Origin: Bacillota bacterium
GTDB taxonomy: Bacteria; Bacillota; Negativicutes; Sporomusales; CTSoil-080
Length of the DNA stretch: 41,577 bases
Direction of reading: 5' to 3'
NCBI GenBank assembly: GCA_017889635.1
Contig: JAGGAC010000008.1
Span: forward strand, 1 to 41,577
The position numbers were made by a program, and so were the translations under genes. Positions 31,589 through 41,005 of this stretch are shown here, one piece after another. Each line of letters begins with the position of its first letter. Positions within the stretch are counted from its first letter, which is position 1. Below the pieces are notes generated by a model, which was not told the origin of the DNA, searched no databases, and saw only the letters and a list, made by a program, of their open reading frames with translations.

Positions 31589-33184
31589 ATGCGGTTTAAT
31601 ATGGAGTTTCTTGTAGGTGAATTAGAAAAGGAATTTAGTGTTCAGGTTTATGGTAATATATCGCGCGATATTTTGCAGATAAAACGGTTGCCAGCCGATA
31701 TGGCAGAAGTAATCTTACCTGATGTTTTATATGTTGCTACACCTGTGAGATTGAAAAAGATGGGTACAATAGATTTTTCTGCTCCTATTTTGTGTATTGC
31801 CGAGCAGTCTTTGTTGATTGATCAAAGCCTTTTTCCTGGAAAAGTGGTTGTTGTTGTCCGCAGCGACGATATTAGCAAAGTAATGCTAAATCTCGCTGAT
31901 ATTATGTATGAATTGGGTTTGCGTTCTTCTAAATTATCAGAATTTGCAAAATCGCTACTGGAGTGTAATGATTTTAATCAGATGATTGAAGTAGGGTTTG
32001 CTTTTTTTGGTAATCCGATTATTGTTGTTGATTCTCAGCAGAATTTAATCGGTTATACAAAGTTAGAAAGCATTAAAGATGTACTGGGGATTAATTTAAG
32101 TGCCAATGAATATAATGTTGATTCTATTGTAACTATTGAGGAAATTCAGCAAGAGTATAATGAAATATTCCGTGATTCAGCAAAAGCTTTAAAGGATAAC
32201 TACAGCGATGGTTATCCTGGAGTGTGTAAGCCGCTTATTGCTGGGGGACGAATTGAGGGATACCTTCAAGTTATGACGATATTAAAGCCGCTTTCCGATT
32301 ATGACCGTGAGGCAGTGACGGTACTTGGTAATTTTCTGGCTAGTGAGCTGTTAAGAATACATATAGCCAATATCAGAGAGAACGAAACAGGTAAGGCGGA
32401 GGCGTTTCTTAAAACACTACTTGATTCTAGCGTGGTAAATTGCAAGGCCATTGCTACGAGTATGGAGGCGCTACAATTAAAGTTTAAGAAATTCTTGTAT
32501 GTATTGACTATCCAGATTCAAGATCGGCCCGAAATAAGCGGTGTTTCTATGCAGAAATTGATAGAGTTGTTAACCTATCAATTAATTGGTGCGAAAGGGT
32601 TTAGTTATGAAAATAGTATTATTCTTTTATATAGTACCGATCAACATATTAACGATTTTCAAGCTGATTTTGCGTCGGTGATTCCAATATTAATGGCAAA
32701 TGGACTGCAAGTGGGGGTTAGTAATGCGTTCTTTTCGATTATAGATATTCGGGCCCGGTATTTCCAAGCGCGCAAAGCAGTTGAAATAGGATGCTGCATT
32801 GATCCTGACAAGTATTTTTATACCTATGAAGGCTACAGTGTTTATCATATGATGGAACTAAGTTCTACCTTCGACAACTTAATGTCTTTTTGCCATTCAA
32901 GTATTTTTAATTTGCTTGAACATGATGCGGATATCGATGGAGAACTTGTCGTTACTTTATATACGTATCTAAAAAATGGCAGTAATAAGATTAAAACGTC
33001 TAAGGAACTTCATGTTCATTTGAATACCATCAAATATCGCCTTTCGCAAATATCTGAAATACTGGGGGTTAATCTCGCCGACGAGGAAATAGCATTTTCA
33101 CTTTATCATACCCTTAAAATTCTCCGCTTTTTAAAAACTTTTCCGCCTGATTCGGATACAAAAAAGCAGCGTGAAAAACAATAA
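31589..33184 (+). CDS. PucR/CdaR-type transcriptional regulator
   Basis: This protein of about 531 residues has an N-terminal sensing region, a GAF-like middle part (FFGNPIIVVDSQQNLIGYT, about residues 130-280) and the C-terminal PucR helix-turn-helix ending in LHVHLNTIKYRLSQISEILG. The conserved pattern R..Y..A..A (ARYFQARKAVEIG) before it is typical. The frame is open from 31490, but ATG 31589 with GGGGAG before it is the likely start. It lies 270 bases before the GPH symporter and FAD-reductase genes on the same strand and probably activates them in response to their substrate. Confidence 0.88.
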   Translation: MRFNMEFLVGELEKEFSVQVYGNISRDILQIKRLPADMAEVILPDVLYVATPVRLKKMGTIDFSAPILCIAEQSLLIDQSLFPGKVVVVVRSDDISKVMLNLADIMYELGLRSSKLSEFAKSLLECNDFNQMIEVGFAFFGNPIIVVDSQQNLIGYTKLESIKDVLGINLSANEYNVDSIVTIEEIQQEYNEIFRDSAKALKDNYSDGYPGVCKPLIAGGRIEGYLQVMTILKPLSDYDREAVTVLGNFLASELLRIHIANIRENETGKAEAFLKTLLDSSVVNCKAIATSMEALQLKFKKFLYVLTIQIQDRPEISGVSMQKLIELLTYQLIGAKGFSYENSIILLYSTDQHINDFQADFASVIPILMANGLQVGVSNAFFSIIDIRARYFQARKAVEIGCCIDPDKYFYTYEGYSVYHMMELSSTFDNLMSFCHSSIFNLLEHDADIDGELVVTLYTYLKNGSNKIKTSKELHVHLNTIKYRLSQISEILGVNLADEEIAFSLYHTLKILRFLKTFPPDSDTKKQREKQ

Positions 33185-33192
33185 AGTTTATT

Positions 33193-33231
33193 ACTGCAAA
33201 TTTCACAAGAAAAGGAGTTTGCAGTTTTTTT
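33193..33231 (+). terminator. Terminator after the PucR-type gene
   Basis: ACTGCAAA and TTTGCAGT (33193-33200, 33218-33225) with a 17-base loop are followed by seven T. Confidence 0.85.
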
Positions 33232-33320
33232 ATTTTAGTCAATTATCTATTTCAGACAAAATACGATGTCAAGTTTTGCCATTTTGGATAAAGCTAAAAT
33301 ATTCTATTTTTACTATAATT

Positions 33321-33369
33321 AAATTCATAATAATCATTTAATTTTGTATTGAATAATTATTATGAATTT
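33321..33369 (+). promoter_or_regulatory. 14-bp inverted repeat before the symporter gene
   Basis: AAATTCATAATAAT (33321-33334) and its exact complement (33356-33369) enclose 21 AT-rich bases, about 90 bases before the symporter start. It is a plausible binding site for the adjacent PucR-type regulator. Confidence 0.5.
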
Positions 33370-33457
33370 TCTTGGCTAGTTTATCCTTAATCGGCCGATA
33401 GAACCTGTATACAGGCAATCGCGATGTCTGTAGTGTGAATAAGAAAGGATGATTGTT

Positions 33458-34870
33458 GTGAGCAGTCAACCAACTCTAGCAACAGCCAAAAGTGCAATTG
33501 GGCAAAATGATACTGCGCTTACAGAAAAAGTATCACCAAAAGAAATGATTTCTTATGGATTAGGTTGCGGCGCATCTGGCGTAACCCAATTCGCAGTAAG
33601 TTCATTTTCTACTTTTTTCTTTACTGATATTGCCGGGATTGGGGCGGCGGCTGTCGGACTAATTCTTATGGTTGGGAGAATTTTTGACTTCTTTGCTGAC
33701 TTTACCATGGGGGCAGTTATTGACCGGACACATTCTAGATGGGGTAAAGTACGTCCCTGGTTCTTATGGTCAGCGATTCCGTTTTCACTTGGCTTGATGC
33801 TTCTTTTTACGATGCCTAATTTCAGCAGCGAAACTGCCAAAGTTGTTTACGCTTTTTTTACTTATAATTTTGCTACTGTAATTTGCTTCACGATGTATAT
33901 GATTCCGCAGAATGCTTTTTTAGCTATGGCAACATCAATCCAATTTGAACGTTCCAAATTAGAAATATCTTCAGGGATTGTTATTATGGGATTTATGTTA
34001 GTAATCGGGTTCGTAATTAATCCGATGGTCGAGGCCTTTGGCGGTGGTAAAAACGGTTGGTTTGGTACCTTTGCTATTTTGAGCTTGGTTATTCTTATAT
34101 TCCACCTGATTGCGTTTGCAGGGACCCAAGAACGGGTAAAAGCGCCAGCTAAGGAGAAAATTAATTTCACCAATTTCAAGGGCGAGCTTACCTGCCTGCT
34201 AAAAAACAAATATTGGCTTATGTTGGTGGCTAGAACATTTCTTGTATCGATGAATACCGGGATGGTTGCGTTAGTTTACTACACTAAATATGTCGTAATG
34301 GATATGGGCGTTTTAGGCTACATGTTTGCCTTAACAATGGCGCCTACAATTGTTGGATTAGTGCTATCTCCAATTGTTATTAAGAAGTATGGCAAACGGA
34401 ATGTTTCGCTAGGTGGAGCGCTGCTCACCGTGGTTTCCTATCTGGCAATTGTTGCTATTCCCGGTAGTTCGGTTCTGTATCTTGGCCTTGCACTTTCATC
34501 ATTTGCCCAAGCCGCGATGACTTCAACCCAAAACTCAATGATTGCCGATACGGTTGAATACGGGGAATGGAAGACGGGGGTCAGAACCGTTGGTTTTTCC
34601 TATAGTGTGTTTAACATGATTCAGAAATTTGGTCAAGCAGTTCAGGCTGCTTTCTTTGGATTGTTGTTGGCAATTGGCGGCTATATTAGTGTTGAAGGGG
34701 CAGTCCAGCCGGAATCGGCTATCGCTATGATAAAAGCTTCGTTTATATATATACCGCTGATTTCTGCCGCCTTGCAGGCTATAATCCTCTACTTTTACAA
34801 ACTGGAAAAAGAGTATCCTCAGATTATCGCTGAGTTGAATGCGCGAAAAAACCAGGCGGAAGTTCAATGA
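33458..34870 (+). CDS. Sodium/proton symporter, GPH family (MFS)
   Basis: This protein of about 470 residues has twelve hydrophobic segments and the glycoside-pentoside-hexuronide:cation symporter signature DRTHSRWGKVRPWFLW after helix 2, plus TSTQNSMIADTVEYGEW in the second half. Members import sugars, uronides or other organic acids with Na+ or H+. GTG 33458, nine bases after AAAGG, is preferred over ATG 33449, which abuts it. It is followed after 61 bases by an FAD-dependent reductase gene, so the imported compound is probably that enzyme's substrate. Confidence 0.9.
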   Translation: MSSQPTLATAKSAIGQNDTALTEKVSPKEMISYGLGCGASGVTQFAVSSFSTFFFTDIAGIGAAAVGLILMVGRIFDFFADFTMGAVIDRTHSRWGKVRPWFLWSAIPFSLGLMLLFTMPNFSSETAKVVYAFFTYNFATVICFTMYMIPQNAFLAMATSIQFERSKLEISSGIVIMGFMLVIGFVINPMVEAFGGGKNGWFGTFAILSLVILIFHLIAFAGTQERVKAPAKEKINFTNFKGELTCLLKNKYWLMLVARTFLVSMNTGMVALVYYTKYVVMDMGVLGYMFALTMAPTIVGLVLSPIVIKKYGKRNVSLGGALLTVVSYLAIVAIPGSSVLYLGLALSSFAQAAMTSTQNSMIADTVEYGEWKTGVRTVGFSYSVFNMIQKFGQAVQAAFFGLLLAIGGYISVEGAVQPESAIAMIKASFIYIPLISAALQAIILYFYKLEKEYPQIIAELNARKNQAEVQ

Positions 34871-34931
34871 TTCCATAGATGCGCTTATAAATTGCTGTAA
34901 TTACTAAAATAAAAATTAAGGAGAAACCATT

Positions 34932-36455
34932 ATGTCTAAATTAGAAAGCTTGGATAATCAATTTTATGAAGAAGTGAATTTTGGTGAAAAAACTGAAATA
35001 GAATGGCGCGACTGTGATGTAGTGATAATTGGCGGCGGCGGATCTGGGACCGTGGCGGCGGTTAGAGCCGTCGAGTGCGGAGCCAGAAAGGTAATTGTCT
35101 TGGAAAAAACCGGTCGAGCCGGCGGTAATGCTTGGATGGCAGTCGGGATGTTTGCAACTAATGCAAAAATGCAGCGCGAGGCTGGACTTGAAGACCGTTC
35201 TGATGAAGTTTTTAAATCGTCAATGGATTTCATGGAATGGGCCGCCGATCCCAAAATTGTCCGCCGCTATATCAATAATTCCGGTACGCTTGTTGATTGG
35301 TTGGTTGCAAAGGGAATGACTTTCAAAATGGATAATAATCACCCGACGCCGATGATGTTAATGCCTAAGCGGCAGAGCCCGCATAATGGCAAAGATCCAT
35401 CGCATGGACCTGGCTTTGTTGGCAGCAGTGTTGTTGAAACAATGGTTAAGGAATTTGATAAGTTGGGTATTGAACTGCTGTTAAAAACAAAAGCCAACAG
35501 ACTACTTACTGATGATGCCGGTAATGTGACTGGTGTGGTGGCAACCAGCCTTGAAAAAGAAATTCATATTAAGGCTAAAGCAGTGGTAATTGCTTCTGGT
35601 GGCTTTGGTGCGAATAAAGAAATGCTTAAAGAGTTTTTTCCTGAATTTTTTAATATTGATGGCGACGTAGCCAGATTGTGTTTGGGTCATTCGACTGGTG
35701 ACGGAATTACAATGGCACGAGCCATTGGTGCGCAAACCGGCGAGTATAACGGCATTCAATTAGGCGGTCCGTGCCATCATCCGTGGGCATTTAGTGTTCA
35801 CAATTCCTTAATCCGGCCGGAGAGCATTTGGATTAATAAAAACGGCGAAAGATTCGTTGACGAGACTGTGAGCTTCAGAGGTTTCTATGCCATGGGCAAG
35901 CAACCTGGAACTATTGTCTATGGTATTTATGATGGTGTAACTCGTGACTATATTATTGAGAAATTTAAAGAAGATCCCCGGTCTAAACATGAAATTGAAT
36001 ATATGCTTAGCCTCAAAGAAGATCTTGAACAAGAAAATGATGGCCGGCGGGTATTTATTGCGGATACGCTTGAAGAATTGGCCGCGGCTATTGGCGTAAA
36101 CGCAAAAACATTAACTGCAACGGTTGAACGCTACAATTCGTTTTGTGAAACCGGATACGATGCTGACTTTATAAAAAATAAGGAGTTTCTCCGGCCGATT
36201 GTTAAGGCTCCGTTCTATGCCGTTCTCGGCCAGCGCTTTTATGATACTACGCACGGTGGTCTGAAAATCAACGAAAGGCTAGAAGTAATCAATACCAACG
36301 GTAATGTTATTCGCGGGTTATATGCCGTCGGTGATCTTGCCAGCGGTTGGATTACCCAGAATTATGCACCTGGGGCGGCATCGTTAAGTTGGTGCTTTAA
36401 TTCCGGCTATATGGTTGGAGAAGAAGCTGCAAAATATGCACAGATGAAAGCGTGA
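34932..36455 (+). CDS. FAD-dependent oxidoreductase, fumarate reductase/flavocytochrome c type
   Basis: This 507-residue protein has the dinucleotide-binding opening DVVIIGGGGSGTVAAVRAVE (residues 29-48) with EK at the end of the second strand, and the FAD-binding C-terminus HGGLKINERLEV ... GLYAVGDLASGW ... APGAASLSWCFNSGYM. It belongs to the FAD_binding_2 family (fumarate reductase, urocanate reductase, 3-ketosteroid dehydrogenase). No haem motifs, FMN-attachment domain or signal peptide are present, so it is a cytoplasmic enzyme fed by an unknown donor. AAGGAG precedes the ATG. With the symporter and the PucR-type regulator it forms a probable uptake-and-reduction unit for an organic electron acceptor. 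Confidence 0.9.
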   Translation: MSKLESLDNQFYEEVNFGEKTEIEWRDCDVVIIGGGGSGTVAAVRAVECGARKVIVLEKTGRAGGNAWMAVGMFATNAKMQREAGLEDRSDEVFKSSMDFMEWAADPKIVRRYINNSGTLVDWLVAKGMTFKMDNNHPTPMMLMPKRQSPHNGKDPSHGPGFVGSSVVETMVKEFDKLGIELLLKTKANRLLTDDAGNVTGVVATSLEKEIHIKAKAVVIASGGFGANKEMLKEFFPEFFNIDGDVARLCLGHSTGDGITMARAIGAQTGEYNGIQLGGPCHHPWAFSVHNSLIRPESIWINKNGERFVDETVSFRGFYAMGKQPGTIVYGIYDGVTRDYIIEKFKEDPRSKHEIEYMLSLKEDLEQENDGRRVFIADTLEELAAAIGVNAKTLTATVERYNSFCETGYDADFIKNKEFLRPIVKAPFYAVLGQRFYDTTHGGLKINERLEVINTNGNVIRGLYAVGDLASGWITQNYAPGAASLSWCFNSGYMVGEEAAKYAQMKA

Positions 36456-36698
36456 AAAATGGTAGAAGGCCATTCAAGGTATTGAGGTTGTTTCAGCCAT
36501 TTACAATATAACTCTTAATTCTTCCATATTCCGCTATGGTAAGGGAGAGTAGCTCATTGTTGTGAAGCCTTCCGCTTAGTATGGCGGTTTGTAAAAACGT
36601 CGATAAAAGCGAGGCTGCAACGATGAGCTTTCTTATTGTTGAATCTAGTAAAAACTTACTTAGATTTCGCCAAACAAAAAGTCTAAGGGGAGATAAAA

Positions 36699-37919
36699 AT
36701 GAAAAAAAATGTGGCGACAATTTTAGTGCTGATACTTGTATGGGGATTTACCGGGATAGTCGTGGCGGCGGCAGGAACTCCGGGCGACGTGCCTCTCAAT
36801 CATTGGGCGTATGACGCTGTCAAAAAATTAGCTGATGACGGCATCGTCGATGGTTATGGCAGCGGACGGTTTTGTGGTGATGAACCACTAACTCGGTTTG
36901 AATTTGCAGTGTTTGTTGCCAGGGCAATGGCCAAAAAGGATAAAGCTAGTGCCGAAGACAAAATATTACTCGAGAAACTAGCTGTTGAGTACCAAGCTGA
37001 ATTAAAGGGGTTGGGTATTCGCGTCAGTGCTTTGGAAAATAGAACCGATGCCATTCAAATTTCCGGTACGGCTCGAGTACGGTTTGATCAACAGTCATGC
37101 GGAACGCTTTATGATGATAGACACATCAATATTGATATTAACTATGCTTATAAATTTGCCAGCGGTTGGACTTTGAAATTTGAAAATGAATGGCAAAGAT
37201 CATTTGCAGATCCTAGCCTTGGTAATACTGCCGGGTGGAATGCGCTGGATCCCGAGACTAATTCGGGGGTAGATTCGCAAATGGAACAGATGTATATTAC
37301 CGGGCCGTTAGCGGGTACAACGGCGGATTTTGGTCAATTCAAATATAAACCGGTGTATGGTTTGACGATGAATACCAGTGTCGTTGGGGGACAGTTTACT
37401 TTCGGGGATACAGTAAAAACCACGCTGAGTGCGGCCAATACTTACGATAAAAACGGCTTTAGCGGAATAGAAGTTTCCTGGTCGGCTAATAAAACGGCAA
37501 GTATAAAAGTAGGCTATCAGACCATCGATATTGATGGTATCCAAACCAACTACCGCAGTATGGGCATTGACACCAAAGCTGGCGATTTCCTTATTATTGC
37601 GGCGCTGGCAAAATCAAATAATAGTACCGATAATAAGGCCTACTGCTCAGAACTGCAATATAAAGCTGCCGATCCTAAAATAGTAGGTTCCGGCGATATT
37701 TTTGTGGACTATAAAAAAATTCCGGCCAATGCAGTTTACTATACCACCAAGGATCTCGAAGATCGTATCCTGGACATAAATTTCAAAGGGGTTCGCTTTG
37801 GCTTTGACTATATTCCCAGGAAAAATACCAAATTTACTTTGTGGTGTATGGACGGAAAGGATATAACAAGCAGAAACGATATCAAGATATACCGGGGTCA
37901 GATGGAATTTTATTTTTAG
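36699..37919 (+). CDS. SLH-domain outer-membrane porin (OmpM-like), copy 1
   Basis: This 406-residue protein has a signal peptide (to about residue 25), one SLH domain (DVPLNHWAYDAVKKLADDGI to EFAVFVARAMAK, residues 29-80), a helical linker (about 85-115) and a beta-barrel of about 290 residues ending in RGQMEFYF. The final Phe is the barrel-assembly signal of outer-membrane proteins. In Negativicutes such proteins tether the outer membrane to peptidoglycan through SLH and act as porins. GGGGAG precedes the ATG. It leads three tandem paralogs and is clearly close to copy 3. Confidence 0.92.
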   Translation: MKKNVATILVLILVWGFTGIVVAAAGTPGDVPLNHWAYDAVKKLADDGIVDGYGSGRFCGDEPLTRFEFAVFVARAMAKKDKASAEDKILLEKLAVEYQAELKGLGIRVSALENRTDAIQISGTARVRFDQQSCGTLYDDRHINIDINYAYKFASGWTLKFENEWQRSFADPSLGNTAGWNALDPETNSGVDSQMEQMYITGPLAGTTADFGQFKYKPVYGLTMNTSVVGGQFTFGDTVKTTLSAANTYDKNGFSGIEVSWSANKTASIKVGYQTIDIDGIQTNYRSMGIDTKAGDFLIIAALAKSNNSTDNKAYCSELQYKAADPKIVGSGDIFVDYKKIPANAVYYTTKDLEDRILDINFKGVRFGFDYIPRKNTKFTLWCMDGKDITSRNDIKIYRGQMEFYF

Positions 37920-37958
37920 CCTAAATTGCTGCACAACTAAAACTTGGGAGGAAAGCTC

Positions 37959-39248
37959 ATGAAGATGTGGGTAGTAATTAGCTTGGTGCTGGCTTTTATG
38001 CTGGCGTTTGGCGGGACAGGATTTGCCGCTATAAATGCATTTGATGATGTTCCGGCAAACCACTGGGCGTATGAAGCCATTGAAAAGCTCGAAAGTGACG
38101 GCATTCTCCAAAGTTCTGGCGAACATAGTTATCAAGGGAACAAAGTGATTACACGTTATGAAATGGCAGTTATGGTTGCTAATGCAATGCCAAGAATCGA
38201 ACGCGGTACAGCTGAGGATAAATTATTTATTCATAAGCTGGAGATTGAATTTGCCGCCGAACTGAATAATCTTGGTGTACATGTGCTGGCATTAGAAAAA
38301 AAAGTTGACAAAGTTATGATTGTTCCCTCGATTTTTTATCGCTATGACTATTTAAAAACTAAAAATGCTACTGTCAATGGTCATTTGCAGCAATATGGGG
38401 GAACCACCGGGACTAACAGGGATCAAACCATCGATATTCCGTTTGACACCTTTTATAAGATCAATGATAATTGGATGTTTTGGCATCAAATAGAATGGCA
38501 ACGGGATTTTTGGCGATCAGACGCGTTATTTAGTTCAGCCCATGATCAAGTAAAAATATTGAATGTATCCGGGAAAGTTGGGGCGACTACTGTTACAGTC
38601 GGCAGATATTTGCTAGACTCTGCTGAATGCTTAGTGTTTAGCGACATTGCAACAGGGGCGCAAATTGCTTTTGGCGGCAAGAATAAAATATCTTTAAACT
38701 TCGGTACGGTTGATCAATATGTTGGTTCGCATCATTCTACAGATTTGTTGGAGGTAAATAGTCCGCGCTATATGAGCATTGTTACTTCTTACCAGGCTAA
38801 CAAAACCACAGCAGTGAAAGTAGACTGTCACCGTGTATATACTGGCGATGACAGCATAACCGGTCGTAATTATTTTGAAGGCGGTGTTGAGAAAAAACTA
38901 TCGGACAAGCTGATGTTGACTTTGGGTTATGTTAAATCCACCTTTCCAACCGATAATTTGGCCTATATGGTTCAGATTAGTCCCCCTGGACGTGGCCCGG
39001 ATATGATGAAAGTAGGTGATTCTTACTGGTGGCTGGCTAGAGGGCGGACCGATATCAATGCCAACCTTGTGCCTAAATGGGGATTATATGACAATAGCCA
39101 CGGTGTAACAGGCATTGAGATAGGATACAATTTTGTGGTGATGGCCAAGACAATACTTACTTTCCGCTATGATGATATGAAAGCAACTACCGCCGGCGAC
39201 AACTGGAAGCAAAAGTGGTATAGGGCCCAGATTCAGTACTTTATGTAG
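37959..39248 (+). CDS. SLH-domain outer-membrane porin, divergent copy 2
   Basis: This protein of about 429 residues has a signal peptide, one SLH domain (DVPANHWAYEAIEKLESDGI, then TRYEMAVMVANAM), a linker, and a barrel unlike those of its neighbours, ending in RAQIQYFM instead of a final Phe. Segment DQTIDIPFDTFYKINDNWMF and a long loop near PPGRGPDMMKVGDSYWWLAR are specific to it. ATG 37959 is seven bases after GGGAGG; the open frame begins at a TTG within that site. It lies 39 bases after copy 1, probably in the same transcript. A different pore specificity is likely. Confidence 0.9.
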   Translation: MKMWVVISLVLAFMLAFGGTGFAAINAFDDVPANHWAYEAIEKLESDGILQSSGEHSYQGNKVITRYEMAVMVANAMPRIERGTAEDKLFIHKLEIEFAAELNNLGVHVLALEKKVDKVMIVPSIFYRYDYLKTKNATVNGHLQQYGGTTGTNRDQTIDIPFDTFYKINDNWMFWHQIEWQRDFWRSDALFSSAHDQVKILNVSGKVGATTVTVGRYLLDSAECLVFSDIATGAQIAFGGKNKISLNFGTVDQYVGSHHSTDLLEVNSPRYMSIVTSYQANKTTAVKVDCHRVYTGDDSITGRNYFEGGVEKKLSDKLMLTLGYVKSTFPTDNLAYMVQISPPGRGPDMMKVGDSYWWLARGRTDINANLVPKWGLYDNSHGVTGIEIGYNFVVMAKTILTFRYDDMKATTAGDNWKQKWYRAQIQYFM

Positions 39249-39312
39249 AAAAATTAGAGAATTAGAGTATAAAGTATGGCTTTGAATTTTGCTGGGAAAA
39301 GGAGAAATAACT

Positions 39313-40539
39313 ATGAAAAAAAACTTAGTTGCGATTCTGGCGCTAATCATAGTTGTGGGATGCACTGGCTTTGCTGCTGCGGCGACAGATGTACCTGCTA
39401 ACCATTGGGCGTATAGTGCAGTTAAAAAACTTGCCGCTGACGGTATTCTCGATAGTGATGCCCAGGCTCGGTTTAATGGTGATGAAACTCTTACGCGCTA
39501 TGAATTTGCGGTGGCCGTTGCTAAAGCAATCACTAAAGAAGATAAAGCTACCGCCGAACAAAAAGCGTTGATTAATAGGTTGGCTACCGAATACCAAGCA
39601 GAACTTGAAACACTGGGGGTAAGAATAAATTCTCTAGAAGAAAAAACCAGTACAGTTCAACTTTCTGGTGTTAACCGGATTCGTGATGATCAACAGTCTA
39701 ATGGTTCTAAATATGATGATATTCACTTTAACATTAATTTTACAATTACATATAAAATCGACGACGCTTGGATAGTTAAGACGGAAGGCGAATGGCAACG
39801 ACAGCTCGATAGGCCAGGTGACGGCGATTCAGCTGGCATGAATGCATTAACAGATAAATCAAGCTGGGGAGTAAATTCAGCAGTTAATTCGCAAATGGAA
39901 CAGCTATATGTAGCGGGACCGGTTATGGGGGTTAATGTTAAGATCGGTAAATATAGCTATAAACCGGTATATGGTTTAGCGTTTGACACTAAGATTACCG
40001 GCGGAGAAGCTGCGGTTGGTCACATGGTGAAAACAACGCTTAGTACTGGCAGGACTGATGATAATAATAAATTTAATGGGCTGGATTTTAATTGGGCAGC
40101 AGGCAAAAATGCCAATGTAAAAGCTGGCTACCAAACAACTGAAATTGACGGTGTTAAAAGTAGATATAGCAGCGTTGGGGTTGATGCCCCGGTAGTTAAC
40201 GATTTACATTTTACTGCGGCAGAGACCAAATCCAACAAGAATACTGATAATAAAGCGTATTTTGCTCAATTACAATACAAAGTGGCTAACTCCGAGATTG
40301 TAGGATCAAACGATATATTTGCATCCTATCGAAAAGTAAAGACTAATGCAGTTTTTTATACTGACCAAGATCTCGAAGACCGCATTCTAGACATAGATTT
40401 TAAGGGAATACGGGTTGGCTTTGATTATGTTCCAATGAAAAATACCAAGCTTACTGTCTGGTTGATGAATGGTAAAGATGCAACTACTGGTTTGACGGAT
40501 ATTAGAGTATATCGTGGGCAGATGGAGTTTTATTTCTGA
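39313..40539 (+). CDS. SLH-domain outer-membrane porin (OmpM-like), copy 3
   Basis: This protein of about 408 residues has a signal peptide, an SLH domain (DVPANHWAYSAVKKLAADGI to EFAVAVAKAITK), a linker (EYQAELETLGVRINSLEEKT) and a barrel ending in RGQMEFYF. It shares with copy 1 the segments SQMEQLYVAGP/SQMEQMYITGP, DQDLEDRILDIDFKGIRVGF and the C-terminus, so the two come from one duplication while copy 2 is older or unrelated in its barrel. AAAAGGAG precedes ATG 39313; the frame is open from 39289. A terminator follows. Confidence 0.92.
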   Translation: MKKNLVAILALIIVVGCTGFAAAATDVPANHWAYSAVKKLAADGILDSDAQARFNGDETLTRYEFAVAVAKAITKEDKATAEQKALINRLATEYQAELETLGVRINSLEEKTSTVQLSGVNRIRDDQQSNGSKYDDIHFNINFTITYKIDDAWIVKTEGEWQRQLDRPGDGDSAGMNALTDKSSWGVNSAVNSQMEQLYVAGPVMGVNVKIGKYSYKPVYGLAFDTKITGGEAAVGHMVKTTLSTGRTDDNNKFNGLDFNWAAGKNANVKAGYQTTEIDGVKSRYSSVGVDAPVVNDLHFTAAETKSNKNTDNKAYFAQLQYKVANSEIVGSNDIFASYRKVKTNAVFYTDQDLEDRILDIDFKGIRVGFDYVPMKNTKLTVWLMNGKDATTGLTDIRVYRGQMEFYF

Positions 40540-40555
40540 GGCAATCGAAAGATAA

Positions 40556-40595
40556 AAAGGCTTTGGCAAAACGATTGTTGGGCCGAAGTCTTTTT
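40556..40595 (+). terminator. Terminator of the porin cluster
   Basis: AAAGGCTTTGGC pairs with GCCGAAGTCTTT with two mismatches or G-U pairs around a 14-base loop, followed by TTTTT. Its left arm, GGCTTTGGCAAAACG, recurs at 40860. Confidence 0.78.
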
Positions 40596-40848
40596 AGTTA
40601 TGACAATCAAAAACAGATTGAGTAAATAAAATTTTATTGGACTTAAAAATGTTTTTAGAAATCTACATGAAGTTTATAAAAAATAATAAAAGAATACAAA
40701 GGGAATTTTTATATATTGTCGAAATTTATCTATTAATAAGTTAAAAAGAAATAGCGTGAAGTTTGCAAAGACTATATAAGGCGATGGTGAGTTTCCGCCA
40801 TGACCAAATTAATTGATATTTAATGGTGGTAGTGAGAGGGTTATTTCT

Positions 40849-40983
40849 ATGCGTAAAGAGGCTTTGGCAAAACGGACGTTTGGCCAAAGCCTTAATTCTG
40901 CAGGGATGAGAATGTGCAGTAAAGAGTGGAAACTAAAACAATCGTTTTTAATGGAACAATTCTGTCGGCATTGGCTGAAGTAA
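40849..40983 (+). CDS. Possible 44-residue basic peptide
   Basis: An ATG at 40849 follows GAGAGGG at eight bases and opens 44 codons (MRKEALAKRTFGQSLNSAG at the start), stopping 22 bases before the GAF gene. The DNA includes the GGCTTTGGC/GCCAAAGCC dyad, so the frame may be accidental. I recognise no family. The upstream 40600-40848 is AT-rich without a gene. Confidence 0.25.
   Translation: MRKEALAKRTFGQSLNSAGMRMCSKEWKLKQSFLMEQFCRHWLK
40860..40891. repeat. Inverted repeat related to the porin terminator
   Basis: GGCTTTGGC and GCCAAAGCC enclose 14 bases. The left 15 bases equal those of the terminator at 40559. It lacks a clean T-run, so it may be a duplicated, decayed terminator. Confidence 0.55.
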
Positions 40984-41005
40984 TATAATGTAAGGAGGAC
41001 GTTCA

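Noticed and set aside
40780-40850. GGCGATGGTGAGTTTCCGCC, resembling the start of a fluoride riboswitch
   Set aside because: The conserved downstream pseudoknot partner and the end of the motif are not found, and no fluoride exporter follows.
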